The position numbers and the translations under genes were made by a program. DNA of 64,000 nt from Roridomyces roridus (lineage: Eukaryota > Basidiomycota > Agaricomycetes > Agaricales > Mycenaceae): contig JARKIF010000017.1 in the NCBI GenBank assembly GCA_029378245.1, positions 1,228,402-1,292,401 of the forward strand. The letters are read 5' to 3'. Position 1 is the stretch's first letter; every line of letters begins with the position of its first letter. Positions 1 through 11,900 of the stretch are shown here, piece by piece. Under the pieces are notes generated by a model that did no database searches, was not told the DNA's origin, and saw nothing but the letters and a program-made list of their open reading frames with translations.

Positions 1-234
1 CATCTCTGTATCCGCCGACTCCCCTCGTATGGGATAGGCGGCGTAGTGAGTCTGGATGTTACCGGCGCTTGTTTGGCCAGGGCTACGCTCCCATCGACTC
101 ATGCAGTCCCTCCGAATACAACCTCCCCTTGACCCACCCCACAATCCCAATCCCAAACCGTCTGGGATCATCCGGACCGGGCGTTAGCAAGGTGGGTTTA
201 TCCACCATCCCTTGCATTGAGAATTGACACCACC

Positions 235-375
235 TTAGGCTGAAATGTCCGTGGCTTGAGTCGAGGCTCCAAGCATCTCGGCGTTGTTTTCAATTTCCAG
301 TCTTTTGATGACGCGCTCGCGAGTCGCTGCCTTGGGCTCCACCGCCAGTACCTTGTGATGTAATACATAGATGTC
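235..375 (-). other. Possible 3' coding remnant, unidentified
   Basis: About 45 codons are open on the minus strand and end in TAA at 235-237. The reading is coding-like (charged, helical, including RERVIKRLEIENNAEMLG), but the frame is closed upstream by a TGA and no start, intron or domain is visible. The downstream 5' part would have to lie between here and the BTB gene ending at 624, which leaves too little room for a normal gene. It could be a leftover exon of a decayed gene. I do not recognise the family. The rest of 1-620 shows nothing I can support. Confidence 0.2.
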
Positions 376-623
376 TCGCGCGTGCGCGGGGGTTCAATCT
401 CAATCTTTTGCAAAGACAATGCAGCCAGCTCGAATTTCATACGTTGCCCACCCTTAACGAGGCATGTTATACTCAATCACAAATGGCAAAGACAACTATT
501 ACTGTTTCATAGAGAATGTAGGTTAAGATGTGAATGTAAGCGAGCGGGGGTAAACGAGCGGCAGGTAAACGAGAAAGATAAAAGAACGTTGAGAAGAGTC
601 CAGAACACCATTCCCAGGCCGAA

Positions 624-1624
624 CTACATGCGCAAGCATCTGAAGAATTCCGTCACACCCTTCACAGCGGCCGCTTTGATAGAATCTTCATCGATCCAAT
701 TCTGCTTCCACCCTCGCACCATGTGCTCCTGGCATCGGACGCTCATTCCAGGGAAGGGGGTGGTCTCCAAAAGGGTGGTGATATCCCGCAGCTCGATGGG
801 TCGCTCGGGGTGAAGGATCTTCCTGCCAACGACCAACCACCAATTCTGGTCGACGCTACGCACACATAACTTGTGGTCCACACAGTCGCCAAGGGGGACT
901 TGGATTCTGGGCCGAAGAGTAGGCGCCGTGTACGCGATATTGGCGCGTTCAAGTTGGATCTGATGTTGCGCTTGAACAAGAATGCTCAAGGTGAGCGCAC
1001 CCAATGCCAATGCGTCGTCAACGGTGAGCTTGCCGACCATGGGTATCAGCTGTAACACCGCCTTTTCGATCCATTCGTGGAGCCCGAATTCGCGAGCCAA
1101 GCCCAGAATCCGAATGGGACCAAGATTGAGGCTCTCGAAGAGCTTAATACCGGATTCTCTGGCGGGCTGAACCTCCCAGAGGGAGCCGACGGTGAGGAGG
1201 TTGTGGGCCACTTCTTCCTGGCGCTTTGGATCGAGTGTTTCGATGGGGGCCAGAGGAAGCTCCCTAGCAAGAGATGTCAATTACTACTGATAGATGTTTC
1301 CTGTCCGCCACTCACGCTTTCAAGAAATACGACAAGAAATCGTCCACCTGTTTCTTCGTCACACCGGGGATAACAACAGGATTTTCTTCGGTGCCCTCCG
1401 GGGGCCCTGCTTTCTGATTGGGCGGGGGTGGAGGGATGGAAAATATTCCACTAAGGGGTGGGGACAGCATGGTAAGGAGGGCGACAGGGAAGCGGTAAAT
1501 GGTGTCTTGAACCTATGCACTGTTCAGCAACATTGCATCACACATTGAAGTCCAGTACACTTACAGCGAAGACAAACGAACGAGTCTCTTCCTCCCAGTA
1601 CCTCGGGTGACGAGCGTAGCTCAT
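624..1624 (-). CDS. BTB/POZ domain protein, 298 aa
   Basis: Three exons (1565-1624, 1316-1512, 624-1263) join in frame to exactly 299 codons including the TAG stop. Introns are about 50 bp with GTAAGT and GTGAGT donors. The N-terminal half has the fungal BTB layout: a short charged leader (RHPRYWEEETRSFVF), VQDTIYRFPVALL, then LSGIFSIPPPPP and NPVVIPGVTKKQVDDFLSYF. The C-terminal half has the helical pattern of agaric BTB proteins (FESLNLGPIRILGLAREFG, LHEWIEKAVLQLI). Agarics encode many such proteins as presumed adaptors for cullin-based ubiquitin ligases; the target is unknown. The length fits a small member of the family, and no lesion is visible. Confidence 0.85.
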
Positions 1625-1736
1625 GGTGAATGCAGAGAAAAAAAGGGTTGAGTTTTTTTTGGCCCTTTGTTCAAATGCACATCAGTGATTCCGCGGACAA
1701 AGAACGGACAACTTATCTACCCGTACCGCAACCACC

Positions 1737-1895
1737 ATGGCGTTCCCCCGCCTTCCGCGTCGGGCGGGGGGTCTGCCATGGTCGGAAACAGTCGACCATG
1801 CATACAATATCATCTCAACCACGTTCAACCGCGCATCTCAAGTCCTAACGCAGGAAGCCAGCGCCACATCAGTAAAACTACAAGAAGCACTCTGA
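1737..1895 (+). CDS. Candidate 52-codon ORF ending inside an element terminus
   Basis: The ATG sits in an ideal context (accaccATGG) and opens 52 codons to TGA. The product is basic at the N-terminus and then amphipathic. The last codons read through the left terminus of the adjacent inverted-repeat element (from 1867), so a longer gene may have been truncated when that element inserted. No domain is recognised, and no continuation is found on the far side of the element. Chance is a real alternative. Confidence 0.2.
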   Translation: MAFPRLPRRAGGLPWSETVDHAYNIISTTFNRASQVLTQEASATSVKLQEAL

Positions 1896-3222
1896 GGACT
1901 TTGAGGACTTCGGGAAGTCCTCAAAGACCTCAAAGACCCGTTCGAGCCGAAAGTCCATAGGTCTCCACAGAGTAGTGTACCCTACCACCCAAAGACCTGC
2001 CGTGGTCTTTGAGGACTTTGCAAAGTTGTCGTCAGCTTTGGAAAGTTGTCCGAGAGATTTCAAAAGACCCGAAAGAGGACACATTAGATGATATAGGATG
2101 TGAATCAATTCAATGCTACATACATACACATGCTATCTACACCAAGTGTACATACATGGAAGGAGTGAAGAGTAGTTGCGGAATGGAGCAGGGAGAGTAG
2201 ATAGATGGTTGGGAAAGAAGACGCAAGGACATCGGGCATTGAAAGAAGGGGACGGAACTGTAAGTGCACGGTCGATCCGCGATAGGTTTGACGGGACGTG
2301 GAGGGGCAGCGAGAGAGATGGGGAGGGTCTCCCGAATGGCTCGTGGTTTGTCCTGCTTCATTCTTCATATTATTGGCAGCTTCGATCTATGTTGCGGCGG
2401 GTGGGAAGTTTTCAAGGCGGCGGAAGTTTGAGCGGGCCGAACGACGACGAGAGTGGGAGACGGAATGGCCACAGCGGCTCGGAACCCTGGATACCGGCAT
2501 GGATTCAAGAGTGTGAAGAGGCCGCCGCCGTACATGAGAGCGAGCGAATACTCGAGGGAGCGGAGGGAGCGGCGTGATCTTCGTTGGGGCGGGAGGTGAC
2601 GGCTATCCAAGATGAATCCTAACGGCGGGGCAGAGCAGGCTTGAGGCGAGGGATGAGGAACAATAGCGAGCGGAGGAGAGGGAGAAGATGGTGGGAGGAA
2701 AGAAAAAGAATTGCCGAATCACGCCATGTCGTCGCCAGGTGAGTCAATGACAGTCATCGTTCCGATGATCCGAACGCAACCGGAATGCCGCCAAGACTCG
2801 GGCTCGGACTTGGCGAAATTTTCTCTCGAGTCCCTCACTTCCCCTCACCCAGACCAGCCTCACCCTTGCACCAGCCGCAATTCCATAAGGCTCCAAGTGT
2901 AGTGCCGTCTGCGCGCTAATTTCATTACTCTATATCTCGTCGCCCGCCATTTTTGCTTCCTTCGGTGCCTCTGAGAGACTTAAAAGATCGTCGGCAGCCT
3001 TGCTGAATCATTGGAGTTTGGTAGAGATAGTGCAACTTCAGTGTGTGGCGAGGTCTTTGAGAACTCTGATCTTTGGAACTTTTTCCATTTCGGGCTTGGC
3101 ACCCTCGGAAGACCTTCGACAAGTCGAAGTCCTCCAAAGTTCTTCAAAGTTCAAGTCTCAAAGTCCGAAGACCTCGTTCAGAGTCCGAAGTCCTCAAAGT
3201 GCTTTCTGTAGTTTTACTGATG
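1867..3222. mobile_element. Inverted-repeat element, 1.36 kb, non-autonomous
   Basis: The left edge begins CATCAGTAAAACTACA and the right edge ends with its reverse complement. The match continues with gaps through AAGCACT..TTTGAGGACTTCGG, giving imperfect terminal repeats of about 40 bp. Both subterminal regions (1890-2075 and 3050-3205) are dense in short direct and inverted copies of GAAGTCCTCAAAG, like the transposase-binding subterminal repeats of class II elements. I see no clear target duplication and no transposase. The interior (2290-2575) has a short open stretch with a hydrophobic segment and an Arg-rich tail (VCPASFFILLAASIYVAAGG), but it has no convincing start. Confidence 0.6.
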
Positions 3223-3283
3223 CAGCCGTCTTCGTTTTCACGCCGATGCATTAATTGGAGAAGCCGTACCACTTTTGTTTGAA

Positions 3284-5091
3284 ATGGAGAACCACTCACA
3301 AGAGGAGTCAATCCCAACACCTTGGCTTCATAGTTGCGCCACGCTCACAGCTGAACTTGCGATTCAACTGCTGACAGCTAGTGAAAGCGCGACATCGAGG
3401 TACGCCTGGTTAATCCAAAAGAAAGAACCCACCATTCATTTCATTGTCCAGGGAGAATTCAGGTGTTGGTTATATCGAGCCAGTAACCACCGTCAGATCA
3501 GGCCGGCGGGGTCGTCCTCGAAAAGAGGTTAACATTGAGCTCTTGCAGACCGCAATGTCAGCGAACCGTGCAATATCCATTTCGACCCTCGCCAAAGCCT
3601 TGGGTATTGCTCGGCATACTCTGTCAAAGCGGCTCAAAGAAGCGGGTATTGACACTCAATTCACAGCCCTTCGCAAAGAGGATCTGGACGAGCTCGTGAA
3701 GGGTTTCCGAATGACAAAACCGAGTTCAGGTGTTCGATACGTGATAGGTTTTCTCCGACGCCACAACCTGAGGATCCAGAAACGCCGCGTTTTTTCCTCG
3801 GTCAGACGCGTTGACGGTCTCGGCCGTACTCTGCGTCGGCGAGCGGTGGTCCAGCGCCGTACATATCAAGTCTCTCGCCCCAACGCTCTGTGGCACATTG
3901 ACGGACATCATAAACTTATCCTCTGGGGTTTCGTCATTCACGGTATCGTGGACGGATATTCTCGAATGGTAAGTGCATACCTTTTCGAGTTTCAGCAGCC
4001 TCAGCGTCTCCAGGTCACCGGGATTCGCGCAAGTACCAACAACCGAGCAACGACTGTTCTGCGCCTCTTCCTGGATGCAATCAAGGATTTTGGCATGCCC
4101 TCCAGGATGCGCGGTGACCGGGGAGCAGAAAACAAGTTGGCGGCCATCTACATCATTTTGAAACGAGGACTCAATCGCGCGTCCTTTATCTGGGGATCGT
4201 AAGTCATTACCTTTACTACAAGTTCGTTACTCACCGACCGCAGATCAACGCATAATACAAGAATCGAACGCTTGTGGGTGGAAGTCGGGCGTCAATTCGC
4301 TCGCCGGTGGCGGGCCTTCTTTTATCGACTTGAATCACTCCACGGGCTGGACCGCAGCAATGCTGCTCATCTGTGGCTTCTGCATCGCCTTTTTCTCCAT
4401 CTGATCAACGAGGACTGCGCCGAATTCCAATGCGAATGGAACGCCCATCCGATCTCTGGTGCCGGACATGACAGGAGCCCTAATGTAGGTCCTAGCTAGC
4501 ACTGTTTCTCTTCGCATTTGTTGATGTTTTGGACGACAGGATATGTTTTTGCTCGGAAAGCTTCAGCACGGTGTATACCTCGACGACTGCGTGGGCTTGA
4601 GCCCCGAAACCATTCAGCAGCTGTACGGGGTTCACGGACCTGAACAACAGCGTGGTGTGCACCAAACTGGCGCAGGTCACCTGAGCGACGAGGACGACGA
4701 TGACGGTGGCTGGCAAGATGTGATTGAAGGTGTCGAGGCTGCCAACGAGCATCATTTTCATCACGAGCCGGTGTCGGTCCCCAAACACAAAAGCCCCTTC
4801 GACGACGATGCGCTGAATATCTTCGATGCGACACTGGTAGAAGCAAATCGCCTGGATATCATTCCTCCGGGATATGGGATGCGGCCGGAAGAGTGGGATG
4901 AGGAGTTGTACCCTGCGTACGAGATCCTCAAATCCGGACGCAAGGGAAGTAAACAGCTTCATGTGGCGCTACCCGATTCAATATGGCGGCCGAGAGCGCA
5001 GCTGTGGGTGAGGGCACTTGCAGTGATGGATCATCTCATGTACACGCTCGAGGAGGTCGTAGCTTCCAGTTCAGAGTCGGAATCGGACTAG
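3284..5091 (+). CDS. Integrase-core (DDE-type) transposase-like protein, 536 aa
   Basis: Five exons (3284-3399, 3452-3968, 4014-4198, 4244-4484, 4540-5091) with introns of 45-55 bp join in frame to 537 codons. The product matches a family widespread in basidiomycetes, usually named integrase core domain protein. It has a helix-turn-helix-like N-terminus (ISTLAKALGIARHTLSKRLKEAG), then the catalytic core with its probable acidic triad in WHIDGHHK, RGDRGAEN and TRIERLWVE, then an acidic tail. The ATG at 3284 is chosen because its frame splices in phase across 3400-3451; the second exon has a stop upstream in its own frame. The gene lies 60 bp from the end of the 1.36 kb element but shows no terminal repeats of its own. 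It has no lesion, so it may be active or domesticated. Confidence 0.85.
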
Positions 5092-5203
5092 CCACAGAAC
5101 GATGATGTACCCTTTTTTTAATTGACTAGTTATGAGCTACGGCGAAGGCGGTAATGATAGACGCGAAGACTGTGATGACCGTTAGCCCTGGCTCTTGGAA
5201 GGG

Positions 5204-5210
5204 TATAAAA
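5204..5210 (+). promoter_or_regulatory. TATA box of the Cys-rich orphan gene
   Basis: TATAAAA lies 68-74 bp upstream of the ATG at 5278, a usual distance in basidiomycetes once a 5' leader is allowed for. It supports that start. Confidence 0.45.
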
Positions 5211-5277
5211 TGACAAACTCTTTGTTTGGTGTGGTACTTTTTCACCTGTTCATTGATACCACACTCTTTACACCAAC

Positions 5278-8200
5278 ATGGACCCGGAGCCCTACCCTTG
5301 TCAGGGCGAAACCAGTGACGGAGACGAATGCGACTGCGAAGGTTTTGCACCGAGACAAAAGGAGACAAAAATCTGCCGCAAATGCCTACACTCAAAACGT
5401 CAACACCCAAGGCCCGATGATGTATGTGCTCTAAACCTACTATAGAAATCAACCAACTCGAAACAACAAGACTAGATGAGTCTCGATACAGACGAATCTA
5501 TATCTAAACAACCCAATCACGAAGCTCCGGGGCGAGTGACAACTATATTGACAGCAGGCGAAGGCGAGTATAAGTCCCTAGTACAGGGCCTTATGAAAGG
5601 TTGTAGGGAATACTGTGATATTGTCTCGAAATGAGTGGTCGAGTTTTGTATTGCGAATCAAGATCCTTGATATGAACCAAGAATGACAATTCTAAAGCGT
5701 TTTTGTAGATTTTAAGCTTCTCAGCTGAACACAAAAGATGTATAAAGGTTTGGCTAAAAGCCGGGTTGCACAAAGCGAGGTATTTGGGTCTCTCGATCCC
5801 TTTTACACTGGTATCCGAGGACGACAGCGACCGATACAACACGGATTTCGTAAATTCCCACAATTCCTGAACCAATTCCTGACACTGAACACACAACCAG
5901 ACCCTAACTGACACACAAACCGTACCAAGCCGTAGCAAGCCTTCCAAAGCTGCCACTGAGCTGAAACCCTAATCACAATCCAACTTGCACTCGAACCAAA
6001 CTATGCTTCAAACTCGATTCACACAACGGGAGCCAACAAAACAACAATTTAGATTTTCAAGGGCGATTGCTTATTCTACGCAATGCACCTTCGAAAGCCT
6101 CGGACAAATCCCGTAGTCGCAGCTGGTAGCTTGCTAGTGGGGGAAGTATCCGCTGCCCTCTTGGGTAACACTCTATCTACTTTATACATGTCCGGGAATC
6201 ATATGATAGTACAAATGAATGGTGCAATAATGATGAATCTCCCACGTATCCTGAATAGAAACGACCTGATTGGTTGATCTGGCACTGGTGCTCAGTCAGC
6301 CAGAGCGCCAAGCCATGATTCAGCATGTTATCTCGTGATTCCATCGCTGATCCATGACTCGGACAGTTTGGATATCTTGTATCCCTTCTTCCCCTCCAGA
6401 GTATGGCCTCAAAATGTATTCCCACGCATTGTAGGTCTCGAACGATACCCATATCTCCCACTCTTGGTCTCGGATACCAGCAGATACTTGACTAAAAGTC
6501 CGTATCCGAGCCGGAATCCACTTGTTCCGGCTACTACGTCACTTCCATCGGACCCGTCTCGGCGGTCTGCTCATGTTTCAGGTCATTCGGCCGACTTGCC
6601 CATCATTCTGTGAACTCCCGAACCTCCGAATTGCACTTGCACCAAGGTTCGAACTGCTGACAATCGTACAACGGTTAAGAACTGTTTAATTGGTGTATCC
6701 CATTGGTAAGGCAGGTATCCACACCTCCTACATGTTTCGGAGTGAGTCCATCAGTCGTATCCAGGTAAATACCCTTCAACCTGTATAGTACTCTAAAGTA
6801 TCCACCGTACTGACTGTCTCTGGGCTCGACATCAGCTCTCGTATTGAGATCATATAGTATGGAAACCACATCTGAAATCGTGCAAAAAGCGTGCTTTCAA
6901 GGGCAGTCAAATTCCATGCTCATCACCGAATCGACAGAGAGTATTGGGAGCATCTTCTCCCAAGTCGTCCAAGAGAGGAAGGGTGAGCTCGGAGCAGCGC
7001 TCTTTGAAAAAGCGAAGAATGAATCGCTGGGGGGTATGCGACGGGAAGGAGGAAAATCTAGCAAAGAAAAAGTGAATCTTGTTGGTTTTGTTCATCGCAA
7101 TTGACTCACCAATCACGCAGAGGGACAAGAAGTCCAGTAAGAAACCCACACAGCCCTCGCGCGAGCCGGTCTCGAGTAGAAAACCCGCCCAGCGCCCCCC
7201 GCGCGAGCCGGTCTTGACATTCAAGTTTGAAAGTGTCGTGATTCTACCCGACGGACTGAAACGTATAAAACGAGTGAGTTTATCGCAGGTAACATAGTGC
7301 AATACACTAACCACGGTGCAGGATGGGGAGGTCACGCTTGGGCTTCTCAACGATGCGATTCGTTCAAAGGCTGAGATACAGACCCTCGTTAACACAGGCT
7401 TGCCTATCGCGGGGAGTTGGAGATTCCACTTACAGCAACACACGACGACGTCGTCGACCTCCTCTCCCAACATTTGCCCAAACCCATGGAATATCTCGAG
7501 AGCAAGGGCCCAACGATCTTCAGGGACGCCAGCGGGGCTGAGATTATGAGGGGTCCCCAGTGGGTCATACTCACTCGTGCACGCCAACGGCTGGCAGTGG
7601 TGCCGGTGCCACACCCGCAGGGGCTCGACTTGCGGAACAACCGTGTTTCGATAAACGGTACTGAAGAGCGCTTCATCTACATCGGTATGTCAACCAGATT
7701 GTGCGGTACAGGACCTACTCATTCCTCTGAAGCCTCGCGAGACCCGATTCCCGGAGAAGAAAGAACGTCTTGGCGAACCCCGGAGGCCTTCGCCTTCATT
7801 GCGCACGGATCTCCATCCGAGGTCGAATCCGAGACCGAGGACGCTCCCAAGCCAAAGGGAGGTAAGAACAAAGGGAAGAAAAAGAGAGGAAGTCGGAAGC
7901 GAGAAGCCTCGGATGACAGCGAAGAAGAAGACAGCCGGCCGCCAGGCAAACGTCGGGGTAAGTGCAAGAGTGATAAGTGGCTGCGTTGATCATTTACACT
8001 CTCTCTTTAGCAACCGAACAACGGGTGTTCAGCATGAAGTTCCCCTCCATCCTTACGGATGAGCTTGCCAACGAGATGGACAACGATCAAGACCTGGCGG
8101 GTACCCTCGACGAGCTTGGCTACGGTTTTGGCCCCGATTTGAGCGCCAGCCATGCCGCCACAGCTCCGAGTCCCTTCTCACTGTTCGGGGATGAATCATC

Positions 8201-8465
8201 CGCCTCCCACTTTGAATACTCGACCTTCGATGACGCGGCCATCGACAACTTTGGACTCGGGTCCTCGAGCAAGTCCATCCACCGCTCATCTGCCCAAGCC
8301 AGTTCGAGCCGGCGCTTCCCTCGCCTCACTGCTCCTTCTTTCATCGACTCTGCTCCCATCGACCTGACCCGCTCACCGTCCCCGGCTGTGGACGCAACGC
8401 GTGCTGTAACCCCCGAGCGCGCCGTAACCCCCGTGAACCTGGCCTCCCTGATCCCCGCTGTCTAA
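5278..8465 (+). CDS. Agaric orphan protein: Cys-cluster N-terminus, disordered C-terminus
   Basis: Exon 1 (5278-5421) encodes a Cys/His cluster (DECDCEGF, then CRKCLHSKRQHP), and exon 2 starts at 5476. The body resumes about 1.3 kb later: LGAALFEKAKNESLGGMRR near 6990, then FKFESVVILPDGL near 7220, HDDVVDLLSQHLPKPMEYL near 7450 and PQWVILTRARQRLAVVPVPH near 7560. Then come introns 7685-7732 and 7958-8010 and a Ser/Pro-rich tail to TAA at 8463. The order matches a common uncharacterised agaric family in which a short CxC/CxxC..H head precedes a globular middle and a low-complexity tail. A frame change near 7395-7415 is unexplained by any clear intron, and 5590-6880 may be an insertion. Whether this copy is functional is uncertain. 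Confidence 0.55.
5590..6880. other. Unexplained 1.3 kb interval within the orphan gene
   Basis: Coding character stops after GEGEYKSLVQ (about 5590) and resumes near 6900-6960. The interval is AT-richer than its flanks and has no recognisable gene. An intron this long would be about 25 times the local norm, so an insertion is likelier. I could not find matching inverted ends or a target duplication. The minus-strand open frame 5591-5956 has no recognisable features. Confidence 0.4.
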
Positions 8466-8949
8466 TACTCCCCCGTAGGGTACAAATATCAGACGGGACG
8501 CGGAGGCAAGCCAATCCATAAATTTTTCTAATCGCACGTTTGAGACCAGCCCGGTCGCTGTGGTCTTAGTACCAAGGACTCTTATACCATCTCGCTACAC
8601 TTGGCGGTCACCGCCCTTGTCTACCAGTCCCATACATGAATCCTCCTCCACACTCCTTACCATCTGCCGTCTTTATAAGACATCCACGTTCCTTACCATC
8701 TGCGGTCGTTGTACAGAACTTACTCCCTCCCACTTTACATAATATCCGTACTTCTCTGCATGCCTGGTGCACGGGATAGATTCAATGACATTGAGTCATC
8801 CATTTAATTATAGCAATACTCGGTGAATGTCCGTGGTCATAAGACGTGCAGTAGGTGAGAAAAGCACTACAGAAAGGGAACAATGACGCCGTGCTACAAA
8901 GTAGCAGAAGTCTTGAGCGTTGACATCATAACACCTCCGGGCTCCATCC
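8466..8949. other. Intergenic, no gene seen
   Basis: No supported open frame or repeat. Pyrimidine-rich stretches with CTTACCATCTGCxGTC recur at about 8657 and 8692, but the repeat is too short to classify. Confidence 0.5.
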
Positions 8950-11900
8950 GAGTCCATCGCTCCGTTCACCAACTTCCTATCCTTCTTCTCGTCCTCCTTC
9001 TCTTTCACGACAGCGTGCGCCAGTTGTCGATCAACAAGCCGAGCGTTGTTGGTCCCGGCAGTGACAGGCCCATACGTAGCAAAAATTGTGTCGAGGGCGA
9101 GCGAAAGATCATTGTCGTGGTTGTACTTGGACAGAGTATCCAGGATGGAAAGCTTGAGATTTGAAATGCTAACGAGGCCGGGATTTCCTGATCACCGGTT
9201 GACCGTAGTTCATCTGCATAAAAGGGTCAGAAACGGATGAGAATTGGGCTGCAGACCTACCAGGGAGTTGCCGTATTGACTCAGCACCGATATCCTCGCC
9301 CATCGAGATCAAGGCAACAGCGAAAACAGCAAAGGACTGGAAGGTGTCGTCCTGCTTTAGCTCCGGCTTCGGCTCCTCCTTGGCTCCGTCAGCCGATACT
9401 GGGGCCGCTGGAGCCGCCACGGGTTCTTCCTTCTTATCCTTCTTCTCGTCCTCTTTCTCCTTCAAGACAATGTGGTCATCACAATGGTGCAGCATCGTCT
9501 GCACCTTGAGAACATCCCCAGTGCCCGCAAAAGCGCAGGGGATGACGATAATCTGGGCCGTCTTGGAGATGGGGTGGTCGGTAGCCTTCAACGTCTCGAT
9601 AGTCGTGTCCGACGTGTCTTGTAGACCTGTACAAGAAACATGAGCAACCGAGTAAAATCAATAGACATCAACTGACCGAGATATAAAAGCCCCAAGCCCA
9701 CCGCCATTACCCATCCATTTCTCATCGAGACCTCCGTCCGTCGTTCCGCCTTCTCCATGATCGTCTGCAGGATGGTGCTCGTGATCTCGCCATTCTCGCT
9801 TCCTACGAATATGAAGCCGAGGGCGAGAGTTGCAAGACTAGCAGCCTCCATCGAGACATCGTCAGAGATGTGTGGGATCAGAAGCTGCAGGAGATCCTCC
9901 CGGTGCGAACCAGCGTACGCCATTCCCAGACCCATGATGGCGCTGGTCTTGAGCGGCACAGACTTGTTGTCGACGTACTCGCCGATAAGACCTTTGGCAA
10001 CGTCGGCCTCAGTGCGCACCCCGCTACTGAGAATACCCGTGGCAAGAAGCGCGCCGGCCTTCATGTATTCCTCGGCCGAGTATGTATATTTGTCGATGTG
10101 ACTCAGACCAAGGTCAGTGTCCCAAAGTAAACTCAGACCGAGCGAAGCAGTGGCGCTCATCATGCCTAAAGAAAATCAGTTGTGAACTGGGTTTTAAAAA
10201 GTCAACGTACCGTGGTCCTTGTTCTTGTAAACCCAGCTGTTGCCTCCTCGGCCTCGACCATCAGCTTGTCGTTGCCAAATCCGGCGTTGACGAAGGTCCC
10301 CGCAAGATTGCCCCGTGCAGAATCCACGTTCGCCAAAGCGTTCGGTCCTATGCAAACATCAAATCACCAACTTGGCTGTAAATTGGACGACATACCTGTG
10401 TTCTCCAGATGTGTCTTGTACACGTCCTCGAGGCTCTTGGGATCGGTGACCCCCAGCTCCTTGTCAAAGTCACGGAAATGGCCGCTTAGTCGCGTGTTGC
10501 TCAGACATTCCCGCAAGTCCTCGGGGAATTCATCCTCAATGACGATTTCCTCTTCAGGGTTTTCGGACGGAGCACGCAGCCACTCGATGGGTATTTGGGT
10601 ACGAGCAAACAAGAACGCCAGTTGCCGCTTCATTAATCTACAAAGAAATTGAGCCACATTGAAACGCATCATGCTTCAAAACATACGGGTTGGCAGGCGC
10701 CTTGAAATCTTCCCGAATCAGAGTAACATCGCCCAGCCTTATTGCCAGGGACAGAGCTTCGGGGAATTTGTGGTGCTTTACATATATCGAGTGGGCGGTC
10801 CGGAGGAAAGAGACGTCGTCGGGGGGTTACGGTAGGCGGGAAGACCGAGGTTCGATTTTGATATCAGGTCTGGCATGTCACAAGTTGGTGCCGAGGTTCA
10901 ACTCTGGGTGGGCCATAGTATCCATATATCTAGGACAAAAACATGTTTAAAAGCTAGTCTCTCGCAGACAGACAACTGACGATACTAGTAGCCCGATCAA
11001 TGACATCAATTTCGCAGTTGGGTTATGTTCCACACAGTATACTTATGCCCCAGCTCCTAGGCCCGCCGGGGACGTCCCACTACTTTTCAGCCAATACGAA
11101 TATAATGTTGGATTTTGGCCGGAAGGGTACGTCGCTAAGGTCGGGAATTTAGTGTCGTACAAAGGTGTGTGCCAGCAATTTCTGTTCAAATTGATTGATA
11201 GAGGTTGAATCCCTAGTGCACGATTTCGGCCGTCATTTTGCTGGACTAGATAATCCCCCCGCTCTCATCGTTTTTGCTCGCCCGTAGCTTGAATTGAATC
11301 CATTCCCAGATGATCTGGTACTTGTTGGGTACTTGAGCATATCCGGCGTCACTCTTAGACTCTTGTGCCGATTTTCTTCATAGTTTTCTGGAACCCTCAT
11401 TTATGTGTGGCCACTCTTAATTGGTCTAACACACATTGTTAGCTTCAAGGTGTTTACAAGAATCCGTCGCTCCGACCCACAGCGCGCCAGACACTATTCT
11501 TTCTATCTGCACACCTCTGCGACTGGGCATATGAGCACTGCCATTGTGCAAAGTTAGTCTTGTATAGCTACAGTTATATGCCCAATATGATTTCACTTGA
11601 CTTTCTCGATGATTGAGGACATTCTGCGTGAATTTGCCGAAGGGTAACAACTAGGATTCGGATAGATTGCCTGCAATCTCAGTTCGTACTCCGATCGACA
11701 TCGAGGTTCCGGAGGTAATTACCACCACTCCACCAAAATGAGCATACTCCCTTGACTGCCCGGGGCCCACCTATTCAGGCTACTACCAAGCGCAGATAAA
11801 AGAAACGCACGAGCCAGACTCGAACCTCGGAAGATCTGTGACCCGAAATTGAAATTGAACCTCGGTCTTCCCGCCTACCGTAGGGGGGTGGCAGAAGATT

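Noticed and set aside
5591..5956. 121-codon minus-strand ORF inside the interrupted gene
   Set aside because: No domain or promoter, and it starts with no supporting context. It cannot be told from chance.
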